Positions 1 through 9,700 of a stretch of 63,904 nucleotides of DNA are shown here, piece by piece. This DNA comes from Herpetosiphon gulosus (GTDB lineage Bacteria > Chloroflexota > Chloroflexia > Chloroflexales > Herpetosiphonaceae): NCBI RefSeq assembly GCF_039545135.1, contig NZ_BAABRU010000022.1, positions 1-63,904 of the forward strand, read 5' to 3'. The translations under genes and the position numbers were made by a program. Position 1 is the first letter of the stretch, and each line of letters opens with the position of its first letter. Below the pieces are notes generated by a model, which was not told the origin of the DNA, searched no databases, and saw nothing but the letters and a program-made list of their open reading frames with translations.

Positions 1-163
1 TCGCTTCGATCGAGTGGGTATGCGTCATCGCATGCAGCAACACCCGCCACAGGTCAGCAGTCTGGCAGCGATAGCCAGAGGCCGATACGGGAAGGTGCGC
101 TTGGACAATCGCCATGGTATCATCAAGCACACGCTGGCTGGTTAAACTGGTCAACGCGGTCAT
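1..163 (-). pseudogene. N-terminal part of a transposase-like protein, runs off the window
   Basis: An open frame starts at an ATG at 163 and runs leftwards out of the window, so only 54 residues are seen. The visible part (start MTALTSLTSQRVLDDTMAIV, later LWRVLLHAMTHTHSIEA) resembles the N-terminus of IS4-type transposases, in which a helical Leu-rich block followed by a T-x-S-I-E-A stretch precedes the catalytic domain. No catalytic residue is visible. It is next to several other IS remnants. Whether the gene is intact cannot be decided here, and the family assignment is tentative. Confidence 0.35.
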
Positions 164-241
164 CACTGGTTCTCCTGGGTCTGATTGGTTGGATAGCACC
201 CCAAGCATACCCGATCAGGGAACCAGTGATGATTTTAGCGT

Positions 242-555
242 TCAAACGAGAAATGGTGACATACTGATGACAAGAGCTATAAACAAATCTTCTGGCCATT
301 GATCGACCCGACTGCTCAACATTGTTCGCAGCAAACTATACTTCCACAGGCGTGGCAGGTTCTGGATATGCTCATTGACTGATTGCCCTTCCGTAATGGT
401 ACTCTCACGACACCGATCCAAATCGAGTACATAGAGTCGGGTACTGGGATCAAAGCGGGTTTTCTGTTCGCCATAGTCTCCCGCATCCAAGACCTGCCAC
501 AGGGTTGCCCAATTCTCGGCCAGCGCCAAGTGGGTGATGTAGTGATATCGCGCTT
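242..555 (-). pseudogene. C-terminal tail of a protein cut by an IS4-type remnant
   Basis: The minus frame from about 555 to its stop at 242 encodes about 104 residues of natural-looking protein (motifs ITHLALAENWATLWQVL, TRFDPSTRLYVLDLDR, PRLWKYSLLRTMLS). Further upstream the same frame turns into low-quality sequence antisense to the IS4 transposase. The helical H-L-x-x-A-x-x-W-x-x-L pattern recalls the helical linker of STAND/NB-ARC proteins with C-terminal repeats, but this is only a resemblance. The most likely reading is a gene truncated when the IS4-type element landed near 555. No start or ATPase motif is present. Confidence 0.35.
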
Positions 556-1504
556 CACCATGGCCACCGCTGACCTGCTCCACCGGCTCGTCCTCGCCAG
601 CATCCAGCCCGTCATCGCCGCCAATCCCGTGGCCCTGCCCATCCTCCAACGCTTTGCCAGCGTGCGCGTCCATGACAGCACCGCTATCGGGTTGCCCGAT
701 GCCCTTACCCGCACCTGGCGCGGCTGTGGCAATGCGACCACGGGCGGCGGAGCCACCCTCAAATGTGGTGTTCAGCTCGATGTGCTCACGGGCGCGATCA
801 CCGCGCTTGATTTGGTCAACGGACGGGCCGCGGAGCGGGAGCGCCCGATCCAGCAGCGCGATCTGCCGCCGGGGAGTTTGCTGCTTGCGGATCGTGGGTT
901 TTACCATCTCGAGCGGTTGCACCACCACGACCAGCAGGGGGTCTTGTGGATCACCCGCCTGCCCAGCAATGCCCTCGTTGCCTATCCGGGGCATGCGGTG
1001 CAGCCGTTGGCCACGTTTGTCCGCGAGCTTGGCCCGGTGACCACGTGGGATTGTGCGATCATTGTTGGCAAGGAGCAGCAGGTGCATGGTCGGCTGGTTG
1101 TCACGCGGGTGGCGCGGGCCGTTGCCGATCAGCGACGGGCACGGATTCGCTAGCATGCCCAGCACCAGCATCGGATGCCATCGGCGGCAGTCTTGGCGCT
1201 AGCCGACTGGAATGTGGTGATGACGAATGCGCCGCGCACGCTGCTCAGCCCGACCGAGGTCTGGGCGTTGGTGCGCGTGCGCTGGCAAATTGAACTGCTG
1301 TTTAAGTTTAAGCTGTGGAAAAGCCATGCGCGGATCGATGACTGGCACACGGCCAATCCAGCGCGGGTGCTGTGTGAAATCTACGCCAAATTGATTGGGC
1401 TGGTGTTTCAGCAATGGCTGCTGGCGGCGAGTAGTTGGCATGATCCGGAAGGGCTGCGGCAGGTCTACCAAGCGCCGACGCGTGAACTGGCCGAAACCAA
1501 GCTG
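556..1504 (+). pseudogene. IS4-family transposase, 5'-truncated with an internal amber codon
   Basis: The frame encodes a DDE transposase of the IS4 type. It begins abruptly near 556 (MATADLLHRLVLASIQPVI), so roughly the first 70-100 residues of the family are missing. VRVHDSTAIGLPDAL carries the first Asp and LLLADRGFYHLERL the second. The sequence VRWQIELLFKFKLWKSH matches the Y/W-(2)R-(3)E-(6)K signature with the catalytic Glu. A TAG at 1151-1153 interrupts the frame, which then continues cleanly in the same phase. Homology stops near 1504, where sequence of another family begins. The element is dead: no start, a nonsense codon and no proper C-terminus. Confidence 0.7.
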
Positions 1505-1859
1505 GCTGGAGCTGGGCGAACGCTGGGGCGGGCAGTACGCCATGGCGGTGCGGTGTTGGGAGCGAGCGTGGGAGGAGCTGGCGACGATGTTCGACTATCC
1601 GCCCGATATTCGGCGGCTCATTTATACCACGAATGCCGTCGAGGGGTATAACCGTCAGCTGCGCAAGGTAACGAAAACCAAGGGGGCATTCCTGACGGTG
1701 GAGTCGGTGCGGAAACTGCTGTACTTGGTGAATCGCGATATCACCGCAAAATGGGTCACGCTGCCGAACTGGGCACGCATTCGCAACCAATTGGCCATTC
1801 GCTTTGACGGACGCTTTCCGGGGTCATGAGGCGAAATACACAATCTACTTGACAGTCCC
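1505..1859 (+). mobile_element. 3' end of an IS256-family element
   Basis: The frame ending at the stop at 1827-1829 encodes the last ~105 residues of a Mutator/IS256-type transposase: ELGERWGGQYAMAVRCWER, then FDYPPDIRRLIYTTNAVEGY, which carries the family I-Y-T-T-N-A-x-E motif with the third catalytic acid. After the stop, ACACAATCTACTTGACAG (about 1839-1856) resembles the terminal inverted repeat of IS256 elements, so the right end probably lies near 1859. The 5' two thirds are absent. The fragment is joined out of frame to the IS4 remnant. Confidence 0.65.
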
Positions 1860-1967
1860 GTGCGAACCCAGGTGTTCAATGGTGATTGGGAGGCGACCGT
1901 TCGCGGGTGGTATGCGGGTTTCCGGTCTGAACCGATGATTGCCCCATCGCTGCCGTTATCGGGGTAG
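1860..1967 (+). pseudogene. Short protein tail next to the IS256 right end
   Basis: A 35-codon frame (start VRTQVFNGDWEATVRGWY, end MIAPSLPLSG) ends at a TAG at 1965-1967. It begins exactly where the IS256 end is inferred, so it may be the distal part of the gene the element entered. No family is recognised and it may be chance. From here to 2124 nothing else is seen. Confidence 0.2.
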
Positions 1968-2124
1968 TACTCCCGACTTTTTTGTGGTCTCCCTTTACGC
2001 CGACCTTGGCACGCTCAATTGGCAAACGCATTGGCTTCGATAGCGTTTTGGCTATGGCATAATCGTTGAACTAACCTTTGAGGAGGCCAAGAAGCACAAT
2101 TTCTCTACCTACTGAGCGTAAGCC

Positions 2125-2188
2125 AGCCGTCCTAACTACTCCTCAAGCGAACTAGGCAGTAGTTAGGACGGCTATGATTTAGCCGTCC
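2125..2188. repeat. Three-arm inverted repeat (16-bp perfect stem plus competing 8-bp stem)
   Basis: AGCCGTCCTAACTACT at 2125-2140 is perfectly complementary to AGTAGTTAGGACGGCT at 2158-2173 (17-nt loop). The second arm also pairs through GGACGGCT (2166-2173) with AGCCGTCC at 2181-2188 (7-nt loop). The structure lies 33 bp beyond the stop of the minus-strand regulator. It has no T-tract, so it is either a processing or pausing structure or the relic of a small inverted-repeat element. Confidence 0.6.
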
Positions 2189-2220
2189 ATCAAGGGTTTC
2201 TGGTGTCGGATACGAACCAG

Positions 2221-4716
2221 TTATAGGACGATCACTAAGCGAATAACTTGATCGAGTTTGAGGTTTTGGCCATGATTCCATGCTTCGCGCCAAACGTGGC
2301 TTGGTTGTTGATTTTGCAGCCACATGCCAAATTGTTGCGACCGTGCTTGATCGATCGGTGGATGCGGTAATTGACGCTGTTCGCGTTGAAACCAAGCATA
2401 ACTTAGCAGATGGGTTGCAGCCTGATGCTTTTGATCATAGGCCAGCAGCGCTGCGAATTCTTCTAAACAATGCAAGACGTTTTCTTGATTATCGTGCATT
2501 TGCCAAAGTTTGAGGCTTTGTTCGAGGGCATTACGGGTTGGTTGATAATGGCCTAAAGCTCGCTCGGTTTGGGCGATCCGCAGCCACGAAACCGCAATAT
2601 CACCCTTGATGCCAAGCTGTTGGCGTTCGATGAGGCTTTGTTGATGCCAGGTTAATGCCTCGGTGTAAGAGCGTTTGTAAAAGGCTACATGACCTTGTAA
2701 TGATTGATACCACGACAATCGAAAAGGATCAAGGCGTAATTGTGGTGAATGCCCAATCAGATCAAGGTAATGGCTGGCTTGCTCAAGATCGTTGAGGTAG
2801 ATATTTAATTGAGCCAGCAGCAAATGATTAATGCTCAAAAGCCAATACTCAACGCTCGAATCAAAATAGCTTAGGCTTTGGTTGAGCCAGCGGGTTGCCT
2901 GCACATATTGATGTTTGCGCATCATAATTAACCCGAGCAATAGCCGACATGTGGCAATTCCCTGCTGATCATTCAGTTGTTGACATAAATCGAGGGCACG
3001 TTCAAGGTAGCCCAATGGTAGATCAAGGCAATGATGAATATTGGTTACGATGCCTGCACCAAGTGCCGCCCGCGCCTGAATTATTGGCGAATCGACATGG
3101 TTCAAGGCTTCATCGACCGCACTAAGCCATTGCCAAGCCTCCATAAAGTGACCATGACCATACCAAAATTGGCTAAGCGCTGCAAAGAGCCTTAAGAAGC
3201 CACTATACTGTTGTTGGTTGAGACACAAACGTAACACTGCTTGCCAATGATGAAACTCAGACTCAAGCTGCTCTAGGAGCCGAATTTGGTCGTTGCCACG
3301 GAGTTCGCGATCGATTTTTTCGGCTAACTCCATATAATAATTAATGTAACGTTGGGTGTAATAATGCGTTTGTTGCTGCTCAGACAACAGGCTGGCAGCA
3401 AACTCGCGAATTGTCGCCAACATGCCAAAGCGTGAATTACCTTGCGGGTCGGGGCGATGAATAACCAGACTTTTGGCAACTAAGCTGGCCATACAATCGA
3501 AAATATCGTCGTTCGAGGGCACTAAATCAACACAAACCGCCACAATCGCCTCAAAATCACTATCGGTCGCAAACACACTGAGCCGCGCAAAAATCTGTTG
3601 TTCGTTGCTATCAAGCAGTTGATAGCTCCATTCAAGCGTGCGCCGCAGGGTGCTTTGATGGGCTGGAGCATCGCGCATGGTATTGGTTAAGATGCCAAGC
3701 CGGTTGCTTAAGCGGGCAAGGAGTGTCGTCGGGGTAACGAATTGGGTGCGCACAGCCGCCAATTCGATGACTAGTGGCAAGCCATCAAGATGTTGGCAAA
3801 TGTGGGCAATAATTGAGGCTTGGCTATCGTTGATTTGCCACTCATGGTTGCTGGCTTGAGCACGCTGGCAGAAGAGTTGCACGGCTGGGTTTTGCCAAAT
3901 GGCGCTTAAATTGCTGCTCTGCGGGTCGGGTGTAGGAAAGGGATGCAGCCAAAAGAGATGTTCGATGCGTAGTTTTAGGCTGGTACGTGATGTTACCAGG
4001 ATTTTCAAGCCGCTGCATTGAGCCAAGATTTGGGCTAAACCAAGATTTATTTCGGCTAAATGCTCACAATTATCTAAAATTAATAGGCTACTTTTCTGGC
4101 CAATTAATGCACTAATTTGTTCGAGCAAAGTCATCAAGCTATTGGCCGAACGCCCAAGCATGTTGGCAATATCGACCCAAAAATCAGCAATAGTTGTACA
4201 TTGAATACCCTCAACATACCAAACTCCATCGCAAAAATGGCCGAGGCTTTCCCAACCTACTGCCTGAGCAACCCGCGTTTTGCCAACCCCAGGCGGGCCA
4301 ATCACCGTAATCAAGCGATGTTGAGGGTGTTGTAACAAGTTGGTGAGCGTCTCAACCTCACGTTCGCGGCCAATTAAAGGGTAGGGCAGCATTGGCAACG
4401 TATGTGGAGTGGTTGCAACCGCTGGTTTAGGCTTGGCGACATGCGGTTGGAGATGCTCCAGATGGTGCGGTAAGGAGAGTGCTTGTAAGGCGGTATCGGA
4501 GCTTGCAAAGTCATGCAAGATACGCATATCGCTGGCTGGTAATTCGAGCACTGCTGCGAGCCGCTCTAAAAATGCTGCTGATGGCGCTAACCCACGTTCA
4601 ACTTTGCGATAGGTGACCGTGGCATAATTCAGTTGTTCGGCAAATTGGTCTTGGCTATACTGTAATTCATGGCGTACATGACGGAGCCATGCAGCAAACG
4701 CTTGGCGTTGCTTCAT
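2221..4716 (-). CDS. XRE HTH - NB-ARC (STAND) ATPase - TPR transcriptional regulator
   Basis: This is an 831-residue STAND-class regulator. Residues ~5-60 form an XRE/Cro-type helix-turn-helix (YSQDQFAEQLNYATVTYRKVERG). A Walker A motif, GPPGVGKT, lies near residue 140, followed by a Walker B-like LLILDNCEH near 210. Winged-helix and helical segments follow, then a long TPR-like repeat region from about residue 450 to the end. In this family ligand binding to the repeats controls ATP-dependent oligomerisation and DNA binding. The ATG at 4716 is preceded by a strong AGGAGG. It is transcribed divergently from the lipopeptide operon across 330 bp, so it is the natural candidate for its pathway-specific regulator (inference). 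A paralogue lies at 44857-47331. Confidence 0.88.
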   Translation of the reverse strand: MKQRQAFAAWLRHVRHELQYSQDQFAEQLNYATVTYRKVERGLAPSAAFLERLAAVLELPASDMRILHDFASSDTALQALSLPHHLEHLQPHVAKPKPAVATTPHTLPMLPYPLIGREREVETLTNLLQHPQHRLITVIGPPGVGKTRVAQAVGWESLGHFCDGVWYVEGIQCTTIADFWVDIANMLGRSANSLMTLLEQISALIGQKSSLLILDNCEHLAEINLGLAQILAQCSGLKILVTSRTSLKLRIEHLFWLHPFPTPDPQSSNLSAIWQNPAVQLFCQRAQASNHEWQINDSQASIIAHICQHLDGLPLVIELAAVRTQFVTPTTLLARLSNRLGILTNTMRDAPAHQSTLRRTLEWSYQLLDSNEQQIFARLSVFATDSDFEAIVAVCVDLVPSNDDIFDCMASLVAKSLVIHRPDPQGNSRFGMLATIREFAASLLSEQQQTHYYTQRYINYYMELAEKIDRELRGNDQIRLLEQLESEFHHWQAVLRLCLNQQQYSGFLRLFAALSQFWYGHGHFMEAWQWLSAVDEALNHVDSPIIQARAALGAGIVTNIHHCLDLPLGYLERALDLCQQLNDQQGIATCRLLLGLIMMRKHQYVQATRWLNQSLSYFDSSVEYWLLSINHLLLAQLNIYLNDLEQASHYLDLIGHSPQLRLDPFRLSWYQSLQGHVAFYKRSYTEALTWHQQSLIERQQLGIKGDIAVSWLRIAQTERALGHYQPTRNALEQSLKLWQMHDNQENVLHCLEEFAALLAYDQKHQAATHLLSYAWFQREQRQLPHPPIDQARSQQFGMWLQNQQPSHVWREAWNHGQNLKLDQVIRLVIVL

Positions 4717-5046
4717 TGCATTTCTGCCTCCTGAGTGAATTCTGCATTCTACCCATCAAATCTGTGCATTGGAACAATTCAGCCACTCGTCAGCCTTGGA
4801 ATGATTAATCATGAATGACCTGCTGGTGACGCACAGCGAATCAACACACTCACCCATCTTTTAATGATCATTTACTACCGCCTGTAATCATCGTTCAGAT
4901 CAGTGTTCCAAAACAAGATCACCAGCGATACTTTAAGCGATACCCTAAAACGATCACTTTAAGCGCCTATCAATATCAGGTTAATAGCTGTTGTAACCAT
5001 GGTTGCTATGGTGTAATGCCTTGCAGTTGAACAGTGTGAGGTTGTT
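4717..5046. promoter_or_regulatory. Divergent regulatory region between the regulator and the lipopeptide operon
   Basis: This 330-bp, AT-rich spacer has no gene. It holds three perfect palindromes: ATGATTAATCAT (4801-4812), AATGATCATT (4863-4872) and AACCATGGTT (near 4996-5005). It must carry the promoters of both the minus-strand regulator and the nine-gene plus operon. TTGTAA with TGTAAT 15 bp later near 4992-5018 is the best plus-strand promoter I can see and is poor, which would fit an activator-dependent promoter. GTGAGG just before the ATG at 5047 is the ribosome binding site. Confidence 0.5.
4930..4965 (+). promoter_or_regulatory. Direct repeat ACTTTAAGCG x2, candidate activator site
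   Basis: ACTTTAAGCG occurs at 4930-4939 and 4956-4965, 26 bp apart (about 2.5 helical turns), each preceded by a GAT-containing stretch. The pair lies upstream of the weak promoter of the lipopeptide operon. This arrangement would fit an oligomeric STAND regulator, but binding is inference. Confidence 0.35.
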
Positions 5047-6786
5047 ATGCTTGATCATGATCTGGTGTTGGAGGCGGGTGGTAGTTCTACGACGATTCAA
5101 TCCAAACCTGCAAGTTTTGTTGAAATTATTCTTCAGCGGGCACAAACGACTCCTGAAGCGATTGCGCTTAATTTTTATACGGCTGATGGCTACCGTACTA
5201 GTCTATCGTATGGCTTATTGGCACAGCGTTGCCAGGCAATTGCCGCCGTTTTGCAACGTATTACCAAACCAGGCGATCGGGCCTTGTTATTATACCCGCC
5301 CGGCTTAGGTTATGTTGAAGCATTTTTCGGCTGTTTATTCGCTGGCGTGATTGCCGTTCCAGCCTATCCACCTCGCCCCAATCGCCACGATCAACGCTTA
5401 GATGCGATTATTAGCAATGCCGAAGCGCGGGTGATGTTGGCAGCTAGCGAGGTTGTGGCTCAGCAACGAGCCTTATCACAACAATATACTGGCCTTGGCC
5501 AATTGCAATGGATCGCCAGCGATTTGGTTAATAGCCAACTGGCGAGTATGTGGCAAGCCCCCAGCATCGATACCCATGATCTGGCCTTTTTGCAATATAC
5601 CTCTGGCTCAACTTCGCAACCACGCGGCGTGATGGTTAGCCACGAAAATCTGGTTTATAACTCGGGCCTGATTGCCCAAAGTTTTGGGATTACGGCTGAT
5701 GATCATGTGTTTATTTGGTTGCCGCCCTACCACGATATGGGCTTGATCGGCGGGATTATGCAGCCGTTGTTTACTGGCTGTGAATTAAGTTTGATCGACC
5801 CCCTGACCTTTTTGCAACAACCACTAATTTGGCTGCGCATGATCAGCGATTTAGGTGTGACGGTCACTGGTGGGCCTAATTTTGCCTACGATTTATGTGT
5901 GGCCAAAGCTAAGCCCGAAGCTTTGGCAGGTATTGATCTGAGCCGTTTGCGGGTGGCGTTTAATGGAGCTGAGCCAATTCGCGCGGCAACGCTTGAGCGA
6001 TTTAGTCGCACATTCGCCCCACTGGGCTTCAAATCTCAAGCCTTTTTGCCCTGTTATGGTTTGGCTGAGGCCACCTTGTTTGTCAGTGGTGCGCCGCATG
6101 CCGCCGAGCCAACGAGCATTACGGTTGATACCCAAGCCTTGAGCCAACATCAGGCGGTTCCGAGCATAACTGGGACGTTGTTGGTTAGCTCTGGCGTGGT
6201 GGCCGCGCCGCAAGTTGTGGCGATTGTCGATCCTGAGCAAGGCCAAATTTGTGCCGATGGTTGGGTTGGCGAGGTCTGCATTCACGGGCGCAGCATTGCC
6301 CATGGCTATTGGGATAACCCTAGTGCGAGCGAGGCAACCTTTCGATTGATGCTGCCTGATGGGCGCGGGCCTTTCTTACGCACCGGCGATCTTGGTTTTA
6401 TCCACAACGAGCAGTTGTATATCACTGGGCGGCTCAAAGACCTGATTATTATTGATGGCCGCAATCATTATCCCCAAGATTTGGAATTAAGTGTTGAATT
6501 GGCACACCCTGCGATTCGCCAAGGTGGTTGTGCTGCATTTGCGGTCGATGGCCCTGACGGTGAGCAAATTGTGATTGTGGCCGAAATTCGCCGCCCCAAC
6601 CAAGCTGAAGAGGCTGCCAAGGCTGTGCGTTTGGCCTTGCAACAACAACACGATTTGGCAATCGCCGATTTGATGTGGGTACGACCTGGTCAAGTGCCCA
6701 AAACTTCAAGTGGTAAAGTGCGCCGCCGCGAATGCCGCCAACGTTATTTGAGCCAAACCCTCAATACCTTGGAGGGTGAGGAATGA
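5047..6786 (+). CDS. Fatty acyl-AMP ligase (FAAL) starting the lipopeptide
   Basis: This 579-residue ANL-superfamily enzyme adenylates a free fatty acid and transfers it to an acyl carrier protein rather than to CoA. QYTSGSTSQPRGVMVSHENL near residue 182-201 is the A3 phosphate loop. LPPYHDMGLIGGIMQPLFTG is a typical FAAL/long-chain stretch. TGDLGF and GRLKDLIIIDGRNHYPQDLE are the A7/A8 core motifs, and KTSSGKVRRREC near the end carries the A10 lysine. Its stop overlaps the start of the next gene (ATGA), whose first domain is a stand-alone-type ACP, the expected acceptor. It is the first gene of the operon. The role as starter loader is strongly supported by context. Confidence 0.92.
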   Translation: MLDHDLVLEAGGSSTTIQSKPASFVEIILQRAQTTPEAIALNFYTADGYRTSLSYGLLAQRCQAIAAVLQRITKPGDRALLLYPPGLGYVEAFFGCLFAGVIAVPAYPPRPNRHDQRLDAIISNAEARVMLAASEVVAQQRALSQQYTGLGQLQWIASDLVNSQLASMWQAPSIDTHDLAFLQYTSGSTSQPRGVMVSHENLVYNSGLIAQSFGITADDHVFIWLPPYHDMGLIGGIMQPLFTGCELSLIDPLTFLQQPLIWLRMISDLGVTVTGGPNFAYDLCVAKAKPEALAGIDLSRLRVAFNGAEPIRAATLERFSRTFAPLGFKSQAFLPCYGLAEATLFVSGAPHAAEPTSITVDTQALSQHQAVPSITGTLLVSSGVVAAPQVVAIVDPEQGQICADGWVGEVCIHGRSIAHGYWDNPSASEATFRLMLPDGRGPFLRTGDLGFIHNEQLYITGRLKDLIIIDGRNHYPQDLELSVELAHPAIRQGGCAAFAVDGPDGEQIVIVAEIRRPNQAEEAAKAVRLALQQQHDLAIADLMWVRPGQVPKTSSGKVRRRECRQRYLSQTLNTLEGEE

Positions 6787-9700
6787 GTTCCACCTATAGC
6801 GCTGCGGAGATTGCCGCTTGGCTGCAAACGCAGATTGCTGAACGTTTGAAACGCTCCCCCGAACTAGTAGCACCAACGGCTCCATTTGCCGATCTGGGCC
6901 TATCGTCACGTGAGGCAGTCGGCTTAAGTGGTGATTTACAGGCATGGCTGGGGCGCACAGTTGCCCCAACCGTGCTCTGGGAATATTCGACGATTCAGGC
7001 ATTAAGCAATTTTTTAGCACAGGATCAAGCGCAACTGCTGCCCTTGCCAGTGCTCAAGCCCAACCAACCCAGCGCTAGCCCAACCCCAGCGATTGCAATT
7101 GTGGCCATGAGTTGCCGCTTACCTGGAGCCAATTCGCCCGAAGCTTTGTGGCAATTGCTACTCGAAGGTCGTAGCGCAATTGGGCTTGTGCCTGCTGATC
7201 GCTGGGATCAGCAGGCCTTGTATAGTCCTGAAGCTCGCACACCAGGCAAAATCAACACTCGCTGGGGCGGTTTTCTCGAGCAGGTCGATCAATTCGATCC
7301 GCAAGTATTTGGGATTTCTGGGCGCGAGGCTAGCCGGATCGATCCACAGCAGCGTTTGGCCTTGGAGGTGGCGTGGGAAACCTTTGAGCGGGCTGGAATT
7401 GCGCCTGATCAATTGGTGGGTAGCGCGACCGGGGTTTTTCTGGGCATCAGCAGTAACGATTATGCTCGTTTGCAATTTGCCCAGCTTGACTTGCTTGATG
7501 CCTATGCTGGCACTGGCAACGCCCATAGTATCGCCGCCAATCGCTTGTCGTATGTATTTGGCTTGCAAGGCCCAAGCATGGCGCTTGATACTGCTTGCTC
7601 TTCGTCGTTAGTGGCGGTGCATCTGGCCAGCCAAAGTTTGCTAGCTGGCGAATGCGAGCAAGCACTGGCTGGTGGGGTCAATCTGATCCTCAACCCAGAG
7701 CTAAGCGTGACATTTGCTCAAGCCCAAATGCTTTCGGGTACAGGCCAGTGTCATACCTTCGATGCTGCTGCCGATGGTTATGTGCGGAGTGAAGGCTGTG
7801 GTATGGTGCTGTTGAAGCGGCTTGATGCTGCTGAAGCGGCGGGTGACCCAATTTTGGCGGTGATTCATGGCTCGGCAGTCAACCAGGATGGCCGCAGTAA
7901 TGGCTTGACCGCGCCGAATGGGCAGGCTCAACAAGCCGTTATTCGTCAAGCCCTAGCAAAAGCCCAAATTCAGCCCGATCAATTAAGTTATATCGAAGCT
8001 CATGGTACAGGCACACCCTTGGGTGACCCAATTGAGGTTGCGGCATTGCAAGCAGTGCTAGGCGAACGCCAACAGCCGTGTGTACTCGGCTCGATCAAAT
8101 CTAACCTTGGGCATCTTGAGGCTGCCGCCGGAATTGCGGGCTTGATCAAGCTGGTTTTGGCGTTTCAGCAGCAAATTATTCCAGCCCAAGCTAATTTTCA
8201 ACAACTCAACCCGCAAATTGAGCTTGGCTCAGCCTTGGCAATCGCCACCAGCCCACAGCCGTGGTATAGCTTCGGCAGTTATGCGGGCATTAGCAGCTTT
8301 GGCTTTGGTGGAACTAATGCTCATGTGATTCTCGGAGCTGCACCGTTTCAGCCTAAGTCTTTGCCGCAACCAAGCCCAGCTCCAATCCAGTTGTTGTGCT
8401 TGCAAGCCAACAGCGAAGCAGCATTGCGTCAACTGAGCGAACGCTATCAGGCTTATTTGGCTCAAACTGATGCAAGTTTGGCCGATATTTGCTGGAGTGC
8501 CTACCACCAACGTGCCTCAATGCGCCATCGCCTAATAGTCTTCGCTACAGACAAAATACAAATGCTCGAACGCTTGCAACAAGCTGAGCACCCTCAAGCC
8601 ACAGGTAGCGTCTATGCCCAGCACCACCAACCAGCGCCACGCATTGCCTTTGTCTGCTCAGGCCAAGGCAGCCAATATGTGGGTATGGCTCAAACCCTGT
8701 ATCAAACTCAGCCGTTGGTGCGCCAAATTCTCGATCAAGCCAACACTATTCTCAATGATTATTTGGCGATTCCACTGCTTGATGTGTTGTATCAACCTGA
8801 ACATAACGCCTTGCTGCGCGACACCCGCTACACCCAGCCCGCCATTTTTGTGGTGAGCTATGCTCTTGGTCAGCTTTGGCGTTCGTGGGGCATCGAGCCA
8901 GTCGCTTTGCTTGGCCATAGCATTGGCGAATATAGCGCGGCAGTTTTGGCTGGAGTTTGGAGTTTTGAGCAGGGCTTGCGTTTGGTCGCCCAACGCGCTC
9001 AATTGATGCATAGCTTGCCTGAGCATGGTGCAATGCTGGCAATTCGCGCTCCGCTCGAAACAATCAAGCCATTGCTCGCGCCGCATCAGCTTGATTTGGC
9101 GGCGATCAACGGGCCAAATGCAGTGGTGGTGGCGGGCAGCGAAGCAGCAATCAGCCAGTTTGCTACTCAATTAAATCAACTCAACATAACAAATAAACAA
9201 CTTGATGTATCGCATGGCTTTCACTCGCGCTTGATGCAGCCGATGCTGGCGGATTTTCAGCAAGTGCTTAGTGCACATCCCGCCAATACTCCGCACATTC
9301 GCTTAATTGCCAACCTCGATGGCTCGTGGCACGAACAAGCTCCTAGCGCTGAATATTGGGCTGAACACACCCGTCAGCCCGTCCAGTTTTATCGTGGCTT
9401 GCAAAGCTTGGTTGCCAGCGGCGTGAGCCATATCCTCGAAATTGGCGGGCATAGCACATTGATCGATTTAGGTCGCCAAGCTGGGCTGCCTGATCTGACA
9501 TGGCTGGCGAGTTTGCGCCGCCAACAAGCCGATTGGGAATCGCTGTATTACGCGGGGGCAACCTTATTGGCCCATGGCTGTGAACTTAATTGGGCCGCAC
9601 TGAATCTCGATTATCAGCCGCAATCTGTGCTGCTACCAACCTATGCCTTTGATCGCCAACGTTATTGGTTTACGGAAGGAACTGGTATGAATCAAGCTAG

